Below, piece after piece: positions 31,550 to 43,057 of a stretch of 64,000 bases of DNA. Position numbers and translations under genes: made by a program. Position 1 is the first letter of the stretch. Each line of letters opens with the position of its first letter. This DNA is from Chrysophaeum taylorii (taxonomy: Eukaryota > Sar > Pelagophyceae > Pelagomonadales > Pelagomonadaceae): contig JAQMWT010000127.1 of the NCBI GenBank assembly GCA_029834535.1, positions 62,001-126,000 on the forward strand, written 5' to 3'. A model generated the notes under the pieces. That model did no database searches. It had not been told where the DNA came from and was given only the letters and a program-made list of their open reading frames with translations.

Positions 31550-32407
31550 TCAGAGAGAGCTGTCTATTGATAATTCGGAATTTGTCGACTCTTGATCTAC
31601 GTTGTTGTGCTTCTTGGTTTCTCTTTGCACGTCGATAGGACAGCTGTCGAGACCGTTGTGCCCAAAGAGAGAGGAAGTCTTGATGCATGCTGTGGAAGCT
31701 TGATGGTCGTAGATAGAGCTGTCTGTTGCTGATTGCGAAGTTGTGGGATCTTGATGTTGGAGGTCTTGTTTCTTGGTGTGACTTTGCACGTGAAGAACGT
31801 CGCCGGTGGTAGGGGTACGGTCGCCGGTGTTGGATGTACGCCCTCGCAACTCGGACGCGGGGATGTGGTCGAGTTGGAATGAACCAGGTGGCTGAGAAGG
31901 CGAGCGGGTGCAAAGGGGTTCAGGGGGTGCCAGAGAGGCGAAGAGTGATTTGGCAGAGGAGGAGGGGCCAGAGATGGCGGGGGGTTGAGAACAGATAGGC
32001 GGAGCGGGTGGTGAACCAGGAGAACCAGGTCCGGGGCATCCGTGGAGGTGGTGATGATACTCGGGGAGAATCGGGAGAGAGGCATTGGAGGTTGGTTCGG
32101 AAGGGGGTGAATGTAGGTTGTGAATGGGGAAAGGAGGTGAAAGATGCCATGCAGCATCTTGGGTGGGTTGGGTGGCATCCAAGGAGGTAAGAATGGTTTG
32201 GAGAATGGCGTTGGTTTCGAAGTGGGAGTTGCGAATGTCAGCGACGACGAGACTAGCCCGCGCCGCAACGACGGGTCCTACAACGCGTGGGCTTTTTCCT
32301 TTTTTTGCGTGAGGGGACGAAAGGATGCCGACTTCACTATGGGGACTAGTTCCATCGCGACGATCTCGCGGCGTGGCGGCACATACTGCTTGAGTACAAA
32401 TGAACAT
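31550..32407 (-). CDS. Element B internal ORF, Pro/Ser-rich, unknown
   Basis: 285 codons. The N-terminal part (VVAARASLVVADIRNSHFETNAILQTIL) looks structured; the rest is Pro/Ser/His-rich (PSEPTSNASLPILPEYHHHL). The end overlaps two diverged copies of a roughly 150-bp tandem unit (about 31470-31620 and 31630-31780). No known domain recognised. It may be one part of a longer frame broken by indels. Confidence 0.3.
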   Translation of the reverse strand: MFICTQAVCAATPRDRRDGTSPHSEVGILSSPHAKKGKSPRVVGPVVAARASLVVADIRNSHFETNAILQTILTSLDATQPTQDAAWHLSPPFPIHNLHSPPSEPTSNASLPILPEYHHHLHGCPGPGSPGSPPAPPICSQPPAISGPSSSAKSLFASLAPPEPLCTRSPSQPPGSFQLDHIPASELRGRTSNTGDRTPTTGDVLHVQSHTKKQDLQHQDPTTSQSATDSSIYDHQASTACIKTSSLFGHNGLDSCPIDVQRETKKHNNVDQESTNSELSIDSSL

Positions 32408-32475
32408 AGCTCAGCGATCCGTTGAGTATGTCTTAGTACAAACTGAAACATAGTTAACGGCTCGTACGAACTTTC

Positions 32476-32903
32476 TTATCCGACCCTGTCAGCGTGGGCA
32501 GTTTCGAGTGCCTTGAACTGGGCGTGTGTTAGGTGGAGTTCCGCGTGGGTGGAGACCAATTCGTCAGCTTGGATGGCGAGCTGGGCAGTGGCGATGGCTA
32601 AGGCAGCGTCGGTGGTGGCGAGTTTGGCGGCTGTGGAGGACAAAGCGTCGTCCTTGAGAGTGAGCGTGGCCTTGGTTGCGGCCAATTCGGCGGTTTGGGA
32701 GTGGAGTGCAGCCTGGGTGGTGGCCAACTCGCGCTGGAGCGCAGACGGAGGTGCATTAGAACTTCGAGAAGGAAGGTGGAGTGTTGCTAGGGTGGAGACG
32801 CCGCACTAGGGTGGAGACGCTCAGACGGGGGAATGGTCGTGGCCGTGGAGTGCGTAAAAATGCGGGTGGAGATGAAAATCGGGGGAACATCGACTTTCGA
32901 AAG
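32476..32903 (-). pseudogene. Element B gag-like region continued: Ala-rich coiled coil
   Basis: Just left of element A, the minus strand first shows a degenerate unit of the repeat seen at 43.1-43.4 kb (FHLHP-like, GHD-like). It then encodes a long Ala/Thr/Leu coiled coil (TTQAALHSQTAELAATKATL, repeated with variation) ending AHADRVG stop at 32476. This continuity across A is the main evidence for nesting. Confidence 0.45.
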
Positions 32904-32908
32904 GTGAT

Positions 32909-33105
32909 TAGAGAACAGTAATTTCAACTGTGTTACCCTTCCGCAGAGCGAGAGCAGTGGTAGTCTGCCCTCGTATCTGTCTCCTAAAACGAGGACAGCC
33001 GGCGTGAATACCACAGCGTTTTTCTTAAATCGAAAAGTGCTAAAGTTAAGGGAACTAACCCTAGGATAGGGGGGTACTAACCCTAATTCAAATTTTCTAT
33101 CTGTA
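32909..33105 (-). repeat. 3' LTR of element A
   Basis: 197 bp, matching 42860-43057 end to end, starting TACAGATAGAAAATTTGAA on the minus strand. Confidence 0.85.
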
Positions 33106-33142
33106 CGCCCTCACAGATTGAACTCGGTGAGCGAAATCTGGA

Positions 33143-34259
33143 TCAAACTAAGCAGGGAGCGACTGGCCATCGACAAGAACATAGAAGTGTTCTGGACGGA
33201 GTCGTACGGTGGAAGAGTAGCAGAAAGAGCAACTTGATGGGATGGTGGTGAAGAAGATGTAGAGTGAACACCGTAGGCGTTTTTGAACTTGTGGAATAAA
33301 TTGCGTGGAAGAAGCTTGGAAAAGTGATCAGCGACCTGGTAGTGAGTAGGACACCAGAGAGGACGAATGACCGAGTTGGCCTGGTAGTCACGAATGCGAA
33401 ATTCTCGTAAGTTGATATGACGAGAGGGAGCACTGACTTTAGGGTGATTAGCGACATGTAATGCGCTAGCTAACTAACTAACTTCAGACTTCTCCCGAGC
33501 ATGGGAGCCAGGCCGGACCGGCAGGAGCCGGTACGGAATCACAGAGGAAAATCACGCAGTTGGGGCAGAGGCGAGGGACGAGGACGGACTTGTTGATGGT
33601 GTACCGCCACTGCGCGCGGTCTTGTGCGAGGTCGTGCAAAAGCGTCGCAGGCCGCGGACGTGTTGGTCCACGAACAATCGACCTGTCCGTTGCGTTCTGC
33701 CCAACCGAGCGAACCCCATCCCAGCGCGGACTTTCCGGGTGCTAACCGGCGAGCCCGGGAGGCGAGCAGGCACCGTCTCACTCCTGGACGGCCGGGGCCG
33801 CCGCAGGGAGCAAGCGTGTTAGGCGCCGTCCTCTATCGCAACCAAGGGTTAGCGATCGCAGGGGTTAGGGGCTAGCGTTATCAATAAGTAGGGGAATAGC
33901 GTGAGCTTGATCACGTGAAAACAAATAAGGGTGAGAGGAGAAGTTTTTGTGGAACCACGGACATCTCCATCGGCGGCTGCGCTGGCGGCGATGAGTTCGG
34001 CTTCCATGGTGCTTTTGGCAGTAAGAGTTTGGCGTTTGCTAGGCCAGAATACGAGATTGCCAAAGACGAAAATACATGCACCAGAATGAGATCGTAAGCG
34101 AGGGTCAGAACGGTCAGCGAAACTGGCATCAGTAAAACAAATAATGGGCGAACGAAGATGATGCAGTTCAGGATATGTGCCGATCAGATGCTGAATAAAG
34201 GGCGTAATATAGGGGCTGTCGGATAAATAGTCGAGAGAATCATTTGGAGTACCCTTCAA
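33143..34259 (-). pseudogene. Element A RNase H, split by a LINE insertion
   Basis: The right part (34259-33875) reads IICFTDASFADRSDPRLRSH, SGACIFVFGNLVFWPSKRQ and STMEAELIAASAAAD, the copia RNase H core. After a frame change it reaches the R2 insertion (33471-33870, duplication GCTAGC). Left of the insertion the minus strand resumes with ALHVANHPKV, SRHINLREFRIRDYQ and HYQVADHFSKLLP, the typical copia C-terminus. The insertion therefore postdates element A. Confidence 0.75.
33471..33870 (-). mobile_element. LINE 3'-end fragment R2, copy b, inside element A RNase H
   Basis: About 400 bp flanked by GCTAGC (33465-33470 and 33871-33876). Ends in TTAGTTAGTTA on the minus strand. Nearly identical to 29213-29603 and carries the same LLHDLAQDRAQWR reading. 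It splits the RNase H coding region of element A. Confidence 0.78.
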
Positions 34260-36991
34260 ATAGCGAAGTAAACATATAAGTGCAGAAGATGGGTCTGCTC
34301 AGGAATGTGCATACCCTTGCAGCATTTGTTGCACAAAGTGGTGATATCTGGGCGACATGTGACAGATAAGTAAATAGTAGTGCCACAGTAGCGAGGAACA
34401 TTTTTGCGTAATATTTCTAAAGTGGGAGCCAAGTCAGAGAGAAGCTTAGCAGAAGGCTTTTGAGTGAGAATGTCCGAGTAGGGGACGTCCATAGTATGGA
34501 GGTTGAGTTTATGCTCGGCGAGCATCTTGTTTATCTTCGCGGCTACATTCATAGTGAGGTGACCAGCGGGGACTTTGTAGTGTACATCGATACCGAGGAA
34601 TGATCTGATGTTATCATGCCACGTACCTTTGCCATATTCCTTCTCCAGAGCGGTGCGAAGAGATGTAATTTTGACAGTGTTGGTACCAGTGATCAATAGG
34701 TCATCGACTGAGACGGATAGGTGAGCCCATCGGTTGATAGATCGACCCCAACTGATATAGAGGCAAGTGTCGACTTGTGAGCGTTCGAACTCATGTCGTC
34801 GAAGAAACGAGTCGAGCTTAATGTTCCACAACAAAGCTGACTGTTTGAGGCCATAGAGAGCCTTGACGAGTCGGAGAGCGAGCTTGGACTCTGGGTGGTT
34901 CTTCTGTATCTGCTGGATAAGATTTTGCGAGACACGTATTCCTCGAGGTAAGTCAATCCATACCGGGCGATCGAGTGCCGATTGGATGAATGCCTGGGGA
35001 ATGTCCGCGTGCGCGACCGGGAGCTTGTGCTTCACAGCGATGGCGAGCAATATCCGGTTGGTGGCGAGCATGGCGGTTGGTGAGGATGTGGCATAAAAGT
35101 CCATGCCTACACGTGCCAAGAAACCTCGGGCGACTATACGAGCTTTATAGCGGTCTGGGGTGCCGTCAGCAAAATACTTGATCTTCAGCACGAGTTTCGT
35201 CGAGATAGACGAACGGTCTGGCGGTAAAGGTTCAAGCTTAAAGACGCCGTTGGAGCACAATCCTTCAATTTCTTCGCGAATCGAAGCAATGTGCCTTAAC
35301 TTGCCTTCTTCACTGAGTCCTTTGAGTTCGACAATTCTCCCAGACTCATAGACAATATCTTCAGCAGTCACGAGTTGTAACACGACATGGTCGATGTGCT
35401 GCAAGTCATAGTCCATGACCTCTTGGAGAATGTCTTGATTCGGATCACTTTGGCTTAGAAAGAGGTGTCCGAGTTCGCCAGAATCATGCATGAAGGCATG
35501 TCTGTGACGAGAAGCTAAGTGGTAGTGCTGATGCGCTGAGATGTCCCATAAAAGAGAGGAGCTCATACAACAGAATTCTTGGTTCCATTGACGCGCATAA
35601 TACTCTGCCGGTGACAGTTCGTCGTGGCACACATAGTTCTCGCGAACAGAATTGTCGTTGTCCAGGTGGCTGACCAATACAGACGAGTGGTACGGCTTCC
35701 TTGGGAAGTCAACGTACAAGAGTTCTGCGTCGGTTTCTCTCTGCAGATCCAGTGCAGTGCCGCCCATGATACCATAGTCTTGTGTGGTATTTGCTAGGAG
35801 ACATCCTTTCGGGACATCATTTGGCGGCTTAGCATCCCTTCTAATGTTGAGATCAGATGCGATGCTGACGGCATGGCCCTGGTGCAGAGCGCTGACACTG
35901 ATGAGGAACATCAATGTGCTGGACATGTTGGCTGTGGCGCGAGCCGTGGATTGCTCCTGCTGGTATTTCCAGTTGCGACCATACTCTGAAGCGATAATGC
36001 GTCTGGTGAAAAGTTTTCCATCGTCGACACGTTTCACGATATAGAGTTGATCCTTGGGAATGCGGAATCCGCGCTCGTCCTTGAGATCTGCCTTGAGTTT
36101 GTCACTCTGGTTGCGATGCACGAGAACTGGGGTAAAACCTGAATCGTCGAGAACAACCTCTAGGCGATCCTTTCGTTTGGGCATCGGAATGCTACCATCC
36201 GGCGGAGGTGGCCGGTTGAGGAACGAAAAATCCTGTTCAGGTGTCTCGTCGCTGACGGGACTTGGATCAGCAGCGGAGGTTGGATCCGGTTCTTTGTACT
36301 CGTCGTCATCGTCGGGTTTGTCATCCTGGTCGTCATCATGAGTCTCGCCCTCATTTTGCGATTCCTGTCTAGCTTCCGGCATTTGCTGTTCGCTTATAGC
36401 TGGGAGCGGGTCCTCTTGCCGTGCCTCTGTTGGGATCTGCGTGAGTGCTTTGATCCGTTCGATCTCCTTGTTGCGGTTGACTGGCATGTCTGCATCAACG
36501 TGGAAGTCGTTAGAGGTGACGATTTTTCCATATCGCCCCTGATGTACAAGCAGGATAGAGCTATGAACATCACGGATAAATCGGTCCGTGCCGGGGAGGT
36601 TCGGGACGTAATTGTTGCTGTTAAGATAGGAGGCGGAGACGCTGGAGGGTTCCAGCTTGTGACTTTGGGGATAGACAAAGGTGACAGGTTCGCCGAAGGG
36701 AAGGAGCTTCAAGAGCGGTGCCACGGGTGACATGATGCGCCGGGGGACGGTGCGGGTCATGTTTGTGCGCGAGGGCAGTCGATGAGAGCGCTGATTGTCT
36801 GCTTGGATCTTATGCAGCAGAGCAAATGGGTGATAATACTCGGCGGCAATAGGCTTTCCTTCGATGCGGACACTGCGCAGGTTGAGGAGGCGAACTACAG
36901 TGCCTCGTGTGTTTTCCTTAATGATGTTTTCCGCGAAGTTCCGCTGGTGTAGGTGGCGACCAATGATTTGAAACTGGATACCGAGTTGCAC
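34256..36991 (-). pseudogene. Element A integrase C-terminus and copia reverse transcriptase
   Basis: 911 codons. It starts within the integrase (QFQIIGRHLHQRNFAENIIK), followed by an acidic linker (DDDQDDKPDDDDEYKEP). Copia RT follows from about residue 600: VLKIKYFADGTPDRYKARIV, LPVAHADIPQAFIQSALDRP, RLVKALYGLKQSALLW, CLYI and the catalytic VSVDDLLITG. The frame ends at 34256, and RNase H continues in another frame that overlaps it by four bases (34256-34259). Confidence 0.85.
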
Positions 36992-38523
36992 CTTGAGCGG
37001 GTGGAATGCTTCGGAGCGGAAAGTGGAAAGGCATCAGACGAGATGATTTTCACACTTACATCGAATTCGACCTTAATCACATTGACCACGTAGAGGATGC
37101 CAGCCAGAACGTCCTGCGCGTCTAGTTTCCTCAGGAAGTATACCCATTTGTGTGCCGAGATAATACACACAAAATGCATGATGTAACGAAAGCCACCATA
37201 GCATTTGCTGATGCTCGGGTATGAGACATCCATATGGAGATGTTGGCCAGGAGCATAGGCTAGTTCATCCTGTGACCAGGAAGTGTTCTTGTGACTGAAG
37301 CTGACATGCGATTGACAGCGCTTGCATTCGCTGCAGTCTTGCAGATACCGATCATCACCTGGGCGGAGATTCGTTACATTAGCGGCAATCGTGCGGCGAA
37401 GAATCTCTGGTTGCTGGTGGTGTATGCGGTGCCAGCGAGTGACCAAAAGCACTCTTTTGGCGTGCTGAATGGTGCCGGGCTTGTGCAAGGGGGGCAGAGC
37501 GGCAGTCGAAGCGCTAGGGGGGCTGGGTCGCTTGTCAACTCGGACTTTAGCAACGGTTGCCTCGGCGAGGAGCGTCTCGAGGTTTTTCGATTTGCTTGGC
37601 TTGCGGATCGCATCATGGTGAGCATCTGCTACGGCATTGAAGAGGGAGGTGAGGTTGAGGTCCTCCTCTGCTAAGAGACGGCTGGAGATGTTCAAGAAGA
37701 ATTCTGCAACCTGGTTGATGTCTCCGGGGCTGGGGATGCCATTGCGTATTGTTGCCCATTCGATGTGAAAGTTCACGTGGTGGTGCGATTCGTGGAGTGC
37801 GAGGACAGCGCTGTACTTGGCCTGCAGCATGTGGTGCGGGACGGCGTTGGCCAGTGCCTTAAACGCGAAGTACGGCGGGTGCTGTTGGAACAGGCGGAGC
37901 AGTTCCGGGTCCGAGTGGTGTCCGAACTTTGCGATTTCGTTGAGGGTCGCATAGCGGATGTGGTCGGGAGAGATCAGCAGCAAGGCGTTGGAGTAGCTCG
38001 TGTTGGTTGGGTACGAGCCAGTGACCGAGTAGCACTTTGTGCTTTTCTGAAGCGTGTCGCCGATGTGGCCGATGTAGTCCGCGTAAGTGGGACGTGCTTC
38101 GGACATTATGAGTCCCTTGGGGTCATCGAGAGTAATTCGCCCTCGTGAGTCGATCGCGGCAAAGCCAGGATGCGAGCGATTCATGTAGTGGACCCAAGTG
38201 GAGGGGCGCGAGCAGCTGTGAGCGGCGGCCAAGGAGGTGGTGTAGGCGACGACCAGAAAGGCGGTGCCCTTGGGAACATCCAGGGAAAAGGCGTGCGTTG
38301 GGGAGAAGACTGCGGGTTGGTGGGAACAGTCCAATATCCGAGGGGGCCTGGAATGTAGGGTGAGGGAGGCGCGCTGGAAGTAGCCGCATGCGACGGCAGT
38401 AGCGACAGTGCCGGTGATGGCTCCATCCAAATGGTAAGCACATTGGGACTCTGAGGCATGAAAACAGCGGAGAGTGTTCCAAGCGGCGAGAGTTGGATGT
38501 TGCGACAAGTGGTTGTGCAGCAA
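36895..38523 (-). pseudogene. Element A integrase region with upstream domain of unknown role
   Basis: 542 codons. Residues up to about 150 (FHASESQCAYHLDG, NRSHPGFAAIDSRGRITLDD) resemble the region after the methyltransferase core in element C and may be its target-recognition part (inference). Next come a GAG-pre-integrase-like stretch and a zinc region (RWHRIHHQQPEILRR, CSECKRCQSH). The integrase core follows: first Asp in GQHLHMDVSYP, second Asp in VKIISSDAF. The frame then shifts near 36990 into the next ORF, so the third catalytic Glu is not continuous. Confidence 0.7.
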
Positions 38524-38579
38524 TGTGAATACCAGGAGATGGGAGATGTGAGATGTTGGTCATGGTAGTGCAATCACCA

Positions 38580-38868
38580 TCCCTTACCCTGATCGCCGAC
38601 TGCGGTTGCGATGGAGGACGGTGCCTCATGAATCCTGAGCCTTGCGAGGGCATCCGCCCTCCCGGCGTAGGTTGGCACGGGCCGGTTGGCAGCCGGAACG
38701 TTCGCAGTGGGACGGGGTATGGCCGGGGGCGAAGACGGAAGGTTATCGACGAGTTGATTGTCAGTCAGCGGTGTCGCATGGCGAGAAGCTTGATGGTCAC
38801 TAGATGGCGTGTACAGGCGTGATTCCGGACTGGCTCCTGGATGCTCGGGAGAGGTCTGAAGAGTTAGA
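38580..38868 (+). mobile_element. SINE-like repeat R1, copy b, inside element A
   Basis: About 290 bp, opposite in orientation to copies a and c. It starts TCCCTTACCCTGATCGCC and ends GAGAGGTCTGAAGAGTTAG, with an internal deletion relative to the others. It lies in the coding gap between the methyltransferase-like and integrase ORFs of element A. The target duplication is not clear (AGTGC occurs on both sides but is not adjacent). Confidence 0.65.
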
Positions 38869-39085
38869 GTGCCGTCTGCGTCTAGACCTATATCCGTGAA
38901 GGGCTTGTGGCAGCGTGCAAGCAGTTGGCAGATGCGTGCATTTTCGGAAATCGAGAGTTTAGAGGCGCTGGCGGGTTTGTAGGAAAAGGTGGCGTTTGTA
39001 GGAAAAGGTGGCCTTGTGCTGATAATAGTCCAAGGTGGAGCGGGTCACTGTGCCACGAAGAGCGGGGTGGGCGATCCAGAGATCG

Positions 39086-40576
39086 TCAGGGATAGTGTGA
39101 CTGGGGTCCAGGAGAGGAGCACGGAGGAGATATTAACCAAGGAGAAGCGGTTTTCTCGAGGTTGTAATCGGTGAGCGGGTGTCGGGCATAGACAGCGAGG
39201 TAGCGGTTTTTGCTTATTACGTCACCAAAAGCGGAGGCATTGTAGACACCGGAGTGTCTGAAGTAACCGAAGCGCTGATAGCATTTGGCGAGTTTAGTGT
39301 ACTCGTGATGAGTTCTGGGGTTGGGGGGTACGTTCTCGACAATGGCGTAGGTCGGGAGCGTGCAACGAACAAAGCGAATTTGTTCTTTGACGAAAAGGTC
39401 GGCGGTCACCGGAGTGGCATAGCCGTCGTATTCTTTCATTACACTCAAATGTTGACATGGCAGGGTGAAAACTGCTAAGTCAAAATGAGGTAGTCGTATT
39501 TTGCCGGTTTGCAGAGCGGCATTGAGCTTTCTTAGATCCGCATAATGCTGAGCGTGCGGGAAGAGTTGTTGCGCGCGGGCGCGCATAATAGGGTGAATTT
39601 CACAGGTGACCACGACAGTAATACGTTTGTCGAAGCGTTTGCGAAAAGAGGCGAAGCCTTCTTGGTGGAGTCCACCTGCAATAATGGCTGTTTTTAGCGG
39701 AGGGGGTTGTGCTTGCACAGAGAGGTCCGCTGAGCCAGTGAATGCATATTGGACGACAGTATGCGGGAGGCTAATGAGTTCCGACAGAAATATAGAATGA
39801 TGCTGTAACTTTGCGAAATCTAACATGTGGGATTGCGAGCGTGTCTTTGCGACATGCTGCGTGATGTGTGCGAGCTCATCCTTGAGTGACATTCGCGTTC
39901 CGGTGTGAAAACTAAGCACAGCGCGGAATGTTTGCTTTGGATGGGATGGCAGGGACAACAGGCCATTAGTTTGGCGATTGGCGAGAACTACTGCGGTTTT
40001 GCCTAGAAGCGTCTTATAATCGTGGGGATCTGCGGTTGACGTTTTCATAAGCTCGTATAGGTATGGTTCGTGTGGCAATGGCGGGTCGGTTGCTTGTACG
40101 TTCAGAGCTTTGAGCTGAGATGTCGCTATAACCTGTAGACCTTTTCTGAATTGCGGGACGACCAGAAAGACGAGATATAAAACGCAACCTGTTGATTCTT
40201 TTATATCCTTTGAGGAGAGACCTGCGGCCTGCAAATACAACGGTTTGACACCGATGAAGTGGCTGGTTAAGGTGCCTCTTCCCATACGTATGGTGTGTTC
40301 GGGAATCCGTCGTATGGACTCGGGAACAAAGTGTTGAATTGTGCGAGTGAAGCAAAATGATGCGCCACCGTCAATTAGTGAAGTTTCAGTGCCGGGTCCA
40401 TTGCATCCGTGCAGCGAGTTAGTCTTCTTGGATGTCTTTCCTGGAGTGTAAGTGGCACAAAGAAAATCTGCGACTCTGGGTGAGATGGTTGATGAGGTCG
40501 GGAAATTCGTCATCGTGAGGCTTGGTGCCTGATTGAGCAAGATGTGGTTGGCGGCACAGGCGTCGTCGGCAACCAT
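39086..40576 (-). pseudogene. Element A protease and C5-cytosine-methyltransferase-like domain
   Basis: 496 codons. A protease-like segment has TSLIDGGASFCF, with the Asp kept but the usual D-T/S-G changed to D-G-G. The second half shows C5-MTase motifs in order: motif I region (TAIIAGGLHQEGFASF), motif II acid (VVVTCEIHPI), motif IV with catalytic Cys (DLAVFTLPCQHLS), motif VI (YAIVENVPP) and motif VIII region (SAFGDVISKNRYLAVYARH). Catalytic PCQ and ENV are intact. A frame change near 39130 would lead into a segment (TIPDDLWIAHPALRG) similar to the one following motif VIII in element C. The start is not an ATG, consistent with a polyprotein. The SINE-like R1 copy b interrupts the DNA beyond its end. 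Confidence 0.75.
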
Positions 40577-40981
40577 CAGCGAAAAAGCTGACTCTGGTGT
40601 AGAGCACGCATGTAGTCGCTGTGACGTTGTGCGTAGTCTTCGGCGGAGTCATCTTCATCATTGATTTCGGGGATGGTGTCGTCGTAGAGGCCTAGCTGTC
40701 CGTGGTCATCATAGAAACCGAGGTGGCCTTGGTCATCTTTTTCGTCAGTTTCGCCCTCATCAGGTGGATCATCCTGAGGATCGGACGATAGCACCGGAAG
40801 AAACTCCGCGGCATCGCAATCTGCTTCGGAGAGAAGTATCTCATCGGAGATAGTGGTGATGAGGTTGATTAGCTTGTTCATGCGCTCGGAGTTGGACGTA
40901 TGTTGGCGACCGGCTTGGCTCAGATTCCGCATGGTTTGGAGCTTGCGACGAACTTCACGAAGGGGGACCTTGAATCGTTGG

Positions 40982-42774
40982 TCAGGAGTAGATGGCTTTG
41001 GTGGATGCGGTTGGGTGGGAAAGGTGACCTTGCGAAGGTGCGGGTGCTCGCGTTTGTCTGGGGTGACAGGAGAAGCACGGGGGTTTGCTTGTTCTTCGTT
41101 GGGGTGACAGGGGGAGCCTTGGGCTTAGGGCTGTCATTGATGTCATAGTACGACGGGGAGCGAGGATTGGGAGGCTTTTTAGGTGGAGGCTTCTTGGGGT
41201 GGCGCGTGAGCTGTTTCTTTCTATAGGCGTGAAGATGTTGGATGAGATCATTGTCGTCATCTTGATCGAGGTTGGCTTCCGTGAGGAAGACGGCAACAGG
41301 GTCGGTGTCTTCATTGGAGGCTTCATTGGGATCCGGAGGGATGTCATCTTCAGAGGGGGTGTCTTCTTCTTCTTCGGTGAAGTGTGGAGACCATGACGGC
41401 GGGAGCGAAAACGTGGATTATCCTTGTCCTTAGTCGGTAGACGACCAAAGTCAGTGACGAATCGCAACGGCTTGAAGTTCAGGGTGGGATGAGGCTTAAG
41501 GTGAGCCCAAAAGTTGCGCTCGAAGGTGGAGATAACCGTGATGCGGGCGATCAACTTGGGAAGATTGTTAATAGCTTCTTTGTCTTCGTCGAGTAATAGC
41601 GAGTCGTTTGGCGTACGCAGACAGTTGGCAAGACGCGCGAAGCCCTTGATATGCGTTGGGGCGCGGGAGTCAAGCAAGCTTGGGGGGTACTTGAAGCGAA
41701 GGATTTGGTGGATTTCCTCGAGGATCTTGTCGTCGGGAAGTTGGAGAGAGGCATCGTTGGTGATTTGGCGGAGTTGCTGCTGGACATGACGCATATAATC
41801 GATATAGTGCGCAGGCTCGTGAATCTCTGGGTTGAACGGCGTGTCCAGGAAAGCATTATAAACATAATGCGCATGGTGGACGTGGTTCTGGCCCGTGTGC
41901 TTGTCAAGTGCGAGGCGAACTTGGAGCACAAATTCGAGTCCTATCGGATGGGAAGATCCGAGTGCATCAATTTCGTCGTATGCTGGGTGCTTGACGGAGT
42001 CGCTACCGGCATGTAGGAAACGGCGAAAGAGGGGGTGCACGGTCTCGCGGAGGTACACGATGAAGTCGGCTTCTTTTCCTTGGAGGTGATGTTGTGTGAT
42101 CGGATACAACTTTCCTTTCGTCGTATCGGTCGTGTCCTTGTCTTGGTCTTAAGTTCTTGGAGCTTAGGCTCGTAGACGTGCTCCAAGAAGTGTCTACCGA
42201 ACATCCGGTAAACGCCTTTGTAGTAGACGTAACGGCCTTGGAAATCTTGCGTGTTCCCTGCTGTAGCGTGGTGGTCGGGGTCCTTGTCGTATTCCTTGAT
42301 GCAGTGGCTGAGAAGAGCGTCAGCGAGATCATTAGATCCGCGCAAGACGGATTCCCACGTGTAGAAGCCCTGCAAAAAGTATTGCGCTATGCCTGTTTCA
42401 GGCATCGGATGTTCGACGAACAACTGCATAACGCGAAACGAAAGCATTTGGGGTGTGACTTGTGCGGAGTCCATTGACTTGAGGACGGCGCTAGGTGGGT
42501 CACTAAAGGTGTTAGCCTTGGTCTTGGGGTCTTGTTGAGCTGGAGTGGGGGGTGGAGCCGCAGCAGCGACGGCAGGTGGTGGTGCTCCTTGCGTAGCTTG
42601 CATTTGTCTCAGCATATCGCGAAGGTCTCGAATGTCTTGTTTTTGTGCTGCCATTTCCCTTCGATGCCGAGCTTCGTACGCTTGAGCTTGTTGTTGCATG
42701 TCTCTTCGGTACTTTGCTTCTAAGCGAGCTTCTTGTTCTTTTATCTCCTTTTGGAGTTCTTGATTGGCTGGCAT
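40982..42774 (-). pseudogene. Element A Gag region, frameshifted
   Basis: From ATG 42774: MPANQELQKEIKEQEARLEA and a long charged coiled coil, then a Pro/Ala linker and a Gag-like helical region (MLSFRVMQLFVEHPMPETGI, LADALLSHCIKEYDKD). The frame shifts near 42110, continuing in the frame 42109-40982 (FIVYLRETVHPLFRRFLHA, ALDKHTGQNHVHHAHYVYNA). It shifts again near 41390, where another frame gives the acidic tail. No CCHC zinc knuckle is visible. Gag role is inferred from position. Confidence 0.6.
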
Positions 42775-42859
42775 CTTGTTTGGGTTCAGGAACGTCAGGG
42801 AGCGGAGCTCTTCTGGAAATCCTGGGGCTCTGCTGATACCGGGACTGGTGCCCAATACC

Positions 42860-43057
42860 TAGAGAACAGTAATTTCAACTGTGTTACCCTTCAGCAGAGC
42901 GAGAGCAGTGGTAGTCTGCCCTCGTATCTGTCTCCTAAAACGAAGACAGCCGGTGTAAATAACACAGCGTTTTTCTTAAATCAAAAAGTGCTAAAAGTTA
43001 AGGGAACTAACCCTAGGATATGAGGGTACTAACCCTAACTCAAATTTTCTATCTCGA
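42860..43057 (-). repeat. 5' LTR of element A
   Basis: 198 bp. On the minus strand it runs from TCGAGATAGAAAATTTGAG to TTGAAATTACTGTTCTCTA. Near its start it holds two telomere-like TTAGGGTTAG/TAGGGTTAG segments. Eleven or so differences separate it from the 3' LTR. Confidence 0.85.

Larger units (their letters stand above)
32909..43057 (-). mobile_element. Copia-type LTR retrotransposon 'A' with C5-methyltransferase-like domain
   Basis: LTRs 32909-33105 and 42860-43057 (197 and 198 bp, about 94% identical by eye) are flanked by the 5-bp duplication GTGAT (32904-32908 and 43058-43062). After the 5' LTR comes GGTATTGGGCACCAG, a degenerate match to the half-tRNA-iMet site. Domain order on the minus strand is Gag, protease, C5-MTase-like, integrase, RT, RNase H, the copia order with an added domain. 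Several frameshifts and two insertions (R1 at 38.6-38.9 kb, R2 at 33.5-33.9 kb) make it defective. It lies inside element B. Confidence 0.88.
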
